A stretch of 64,000 bases of DNA from NCBI GenBank assembly GCA_028691315.1, contig JAQUZN010000003.1, positions 1-64,000 on the forward strand, written 5' to 3'. The position numbers were made by a program, and so were the translations under genes. Under the pieces are notes generated by a model. That model worked only from the letters and a program-made list of their open reading frames with translations. It made no database searches and had not been told where the DNA came from. Of this stretch, positions 61,793-64,000 are shown piece after piece (position 1 is the first letter of the stretch; every line of letters begins with the position of its first letter). This DNA comes from Candidatus Izemoplasmatales bacterium (lineage in GTDB: Bacteria > Bacillota_I > Bacilli_A > Izemoplasmatales > Hujiaoplasmataceae).

Positions 61793-64000
61793 ATGGCTGA
61801 TAATAATCCAGTAGTCCCTTTGAATCAATCCAATAAAATAGTCGAAATTAATATTTCGACGGAAATTAAAAATTCATTTTTAAGTTATGCAATGAGTGTT
61901 ATCGTTGCTAGAGCCTTACCTGATGTTCGTGATGGGTTAAAACCAGTTCATCGCCGAATTTTATTTGGAATGGATGAACTTGGGGTTACACCAGATAAAC
62001 AATTTAAAAAATCAGCTCGTATCGTCGGTGACGTTATGGGTAAATATCATCCACATGGTGATAGTGCAATTTATGATTCAATGGTTCGTATGGCCCAAGA
62101 TTTTAGTTATCGTTATCCGCTTGTTAATGGACATGGTAACTTTGGCTCTGTCGATGGAGATGGTGCAGCCGCAATGCGTTATACCGAAGCTAAAATGCAA
62201 AAAATTACGGTAGAAATGCTTAAAGATTTAAAGAAAGATACCGTTGATTTTATTGATAACTATGATGGCACAGAAAGAGAGCCAAAAGTATTACCTTCGA
62301 AAATACCGAATCTATTAGTGAATGGATCAACTGGTATCGCTGTTGGTATGGCAACGAACATTCCACCTCATAATCTAAATGAAGTAATTGATGGATATAT
62401 CGCTTATATTCACAATCCAGAAATCACTACAGAAGAATTAATGGAATATATTAAAGGCCCTGATTTTCCTACAGGTGGTGTTATTCTTGGGCTTGCTGGG
62501 ATTCGTGAAGCATACGAAACTGGAAGAGGCATTATTCGTGTAAAGGCAAGAACAGAAGTTCACGAAACTTCTTCAGGTAAAAAACAAATCATTATTAAAG
62601 AAATTCCATATCAAGTAAATAAAACCACTTTAATTGAACGAATCGCTGAACTTGCCAAAGAAAAACGGATCGAAGGAATCACGGATTTAAGAGATGAATC
62701 TAACCGTAATGGTATGCGTGTTGTTATGGAATTAAGAAGAGACGTAAATGCGGATGTGCTTTTAAATAATCTTTTTAAGAACTCTCAATTACAAATATCT
62801 TTTGGAATCAATATGCTTGCACTTGTGAATGATAAGCCAGAAACATTGCCACTAAGAGATATGATTCGTCATTACTTCAATCATCAAGTGGAAGTGTTAG
62901 TTCGTAAAACACAGTTTGACTTAAATAAAGCCTTACAAAGAGAGCACTTGTTAAAAGGATTTATCATTGCTTTAGATAATATTGATGATGTAATTCATTT
63001 GATTCGTGATTCATATGATGACACAGAAACAAGATTAATCGAAACGTATTCTTTATCAGAAGTACAAGCAAAAGCAATTCTTGCGATGCAACTTAGAAGA
63101 TTATCAGGATTAGAACGCGAAAAGATTAACGCTGAATTAGATGAAATCGAGAAAGCAATCACTTATTATAACCATGTTCTTTCAAATCAAACTTTGCAAC
63201 ATCAAATTTTAATTGAAGAAGCTCTAGAAATCAAAGAAAAATATGGTGATGAAAGACGTACCGAAATTGATCCATTTGGTGACTATGATATCGAAGACGA
63301 AGACTTAATTCCTGTCGAAGAAGTTATTATCGCTGTTACTACCAATGGATATGTAAAACGAATGAATATTGATGTATATAAATCACAAAATCGTGGCGGA
63401 CGTGGTAAAACTGGAATGAAAATGAATGAGGATGATGTTATTGACTCCATTATTTCTACATCAACCCATGATTATTTACTATTCTTTACGTCACTTGGGC
63501 GAGTATACAAAATCAAAGGGTATAAAGTGCCTAATTATGGCAGAAATTCTAAGGGATTACCAATTGTTAACTTATTGAATTTAGATGAAAACGAATCCTT
63601 AGCCGCAATGATGAGTGTGAAGAATTTTGAAGAAGGATATTTATTCTTTACGACAGCCAAAGGTGTGGTAAAAAGAACAAAAGTTTCTGACTTCCAAAAT
63701 ATTCGTGTAAACGGAATTCGTGCAATCTCGTTAAGAGATGAGGATACTCTTCATACAGTAAAATTAACCGATGGAAAAAGAGATATTATCATTGGTGCCT
63801 CCAATGGTAAAGCGATTCGTTTTAACGAAGAAGACGTTCGCGATATGGGAAGAAACGCAGCTGGCGTTAGAGGTATATTCCTAGAAGGCAAAGAAGAAGT
63901 AATTGGTGTAACAACAGTTTCAGAAGATCGCAATGAGGTTTTAGCAATTACTGAATTTGGATATGGTAAACGAACAATCGTTGATGAATATCGTCTTCAA
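61793..64000 (+). CDS. gyrA: DNA gyrase subunit A (3' end cut by the window)
   Basis: 736 codons are visible and the frame is open at the right edge. [25 protein letters not shown] and the catalytic Tyr in [11 protein letters not shown] mark the breakage-reunion domain; the quinolone-resistance region has [10 protein letters not shown]. The C-terminal domain has the GyrA box QNRGGRGK, which marks gyrase rather than topoisomerase IV. Only about the last 80-100 residues are missing. It follows gyrB by 12 bases with AAGGAGAA. Confidence 0.96.
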   Translation, partial: MADNNPVVPLNQSNKIVEINISTEIKNSFLSYAMSVIVARALPDVRDGLKPVHRRILFGMDELGVTPDKQFKKSARIVGDVMGKYHPHGDSAIYDSMVRMAQDFSYRYPLVNGHGNFGSVDGDGAAAMRYTEAKMQKITVEMLKDLKKDTVDFIDNYDGTEREPKVLPSKIPNLLVNGSTGIAVGMATNIPPHNLNEVIDGYIAYIHNPEITTEELMEYIKGPDFPTGGVILGLAGIREAYETGRGIIRVKARTEVHETSSGKKQIIIKEIPYQVNKTTLIERIAELAKEKRIEGITDLRDESNRNGMRVVMELRRDVNADVLLNNLFKNSQLQISFGINMLALVNDKPETLPLRDMIRHYFNHQVEVLVRKTQFDLNKALQREHLLKGFIIALDNIDDVIHLIRDSYDDTETRLIETYSLSEVQAKAILAMQLRRLSGLEREKINAELDEIEKAITYYNHVLSNQTLQHQILIEEALEIKEKYGDERRTEIDPFGDYDIEDEDLIPVEEVIIAVTTNGYVKRMNIDVYKSQNRGGRGKTGMKMNEDDVIDSIISTSTHDYLLFFTSLGRVYKIKGYKVPNYGRNSKGLPIVNLLNLDENESLAAMMSVKNFEEGYLFFTTAKGVVKRTKVSDFQNIRVNGIRAISLRDEDTLHTVKLTDGKRDIIIGASNGKAIRFNEEDVRDMGRNAAGVRGIFLEGKEEVIGVTTVSEDRNEVLAITEFGYGKRTIVDEYRLQ

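Noticed and set aside
61793-64000. ParC (topoisomerase IV) instead of GyrA
   Set aside because: The GyrA box QNRGGRGK is present and the gene follows gyrB in a recF-gyrB-gyrA operon.

Overview
This window is low-GC bacterial chromosome from a monoderm of the Firmicutes/Mollicutes type. It spans a probable replication origin (oriC, about 31.8-32.15 kb). TGA is an ordinary stop codon (tyrA, aroA, recF and others end in it), so this is code 11 and not the Mycoplasma/Spiroplasma code. The set of traits suggests a free-living, sugar-fermenting relative of the Acholeplasma/Izemoplasma/Haloplasma group, but that placement is inference. The traits are surface starch-degrading enzymes, lipoproteins, no outer-membrane genes, a full chorismate pathway and a heliorhodopsin.

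Left arm, mostly minus strand (0-31.8 kb): a partial membrane protein; a YolD/Y-family polymerase pair; a pst-pho operon (pstS-pstC-pstA-pstB-phoU-phoB-phoR) driven from a region with three 11-bp-spaced Pho-box repeats; a divergent diguanylate cyclase; PspC; a purine/folate cluster (flavin reductase, folD, purB, a FIVAR-repeat surface protein, punA); a plus-strand operon tyrA-aroA-aroB-aroC-aroE/aroK-aroQ-aroF that encodes all seven steps to chorismate plus prephenate dehydrogenase; leucyl aminopeptidase; a class I aminotransferase; purA; a FAD-dependent dehydrogenase; then dnaN and dnaA.

Right arm, mostly plus strand (32.1-64 kb): rpmH-rnpA-yidC-jag-pth; then a starch/maltodextrin region with two neopullulanase-type GH13 enzymes, a lipoprotein alpha-amylase, a secreted type I pullulanase, a CBM41-type surface protein and malEFG. 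A heliorhodopsin lies within this region as its own transcription unit. Lgt, an SDR and mfd follow, then yaaA-recF-gyrB-gyrA (gyrA runs off the right edge). Most genes point away from the origin.

How it fits together: extracellular pullulanase and lipoprotein amylase cut alpha-glucans, the CBM41 protein and MalE capture the products, MalFG imports them (no MalK-type ATPase is present here), and cytosolic GH13 enzymes finish hydrolysis. The divergent pulA/CBM41 promoter region carries LacI/CcpA-type operators. Most notable: (1) the heliorhodopsin; (2) a PstS whose two halves are in swapped order, a circular permutation; (3) an AroE-AroK fusion in a compact shikimate operon; (4) a shared P-x-T-G-C C-terminal anchor on two surface starch proteins; (5) large extracytoplasmic insertions in MalF and PstA; (6) the usual dnaA-dnaN-recF-gyrBA block split across the origin.
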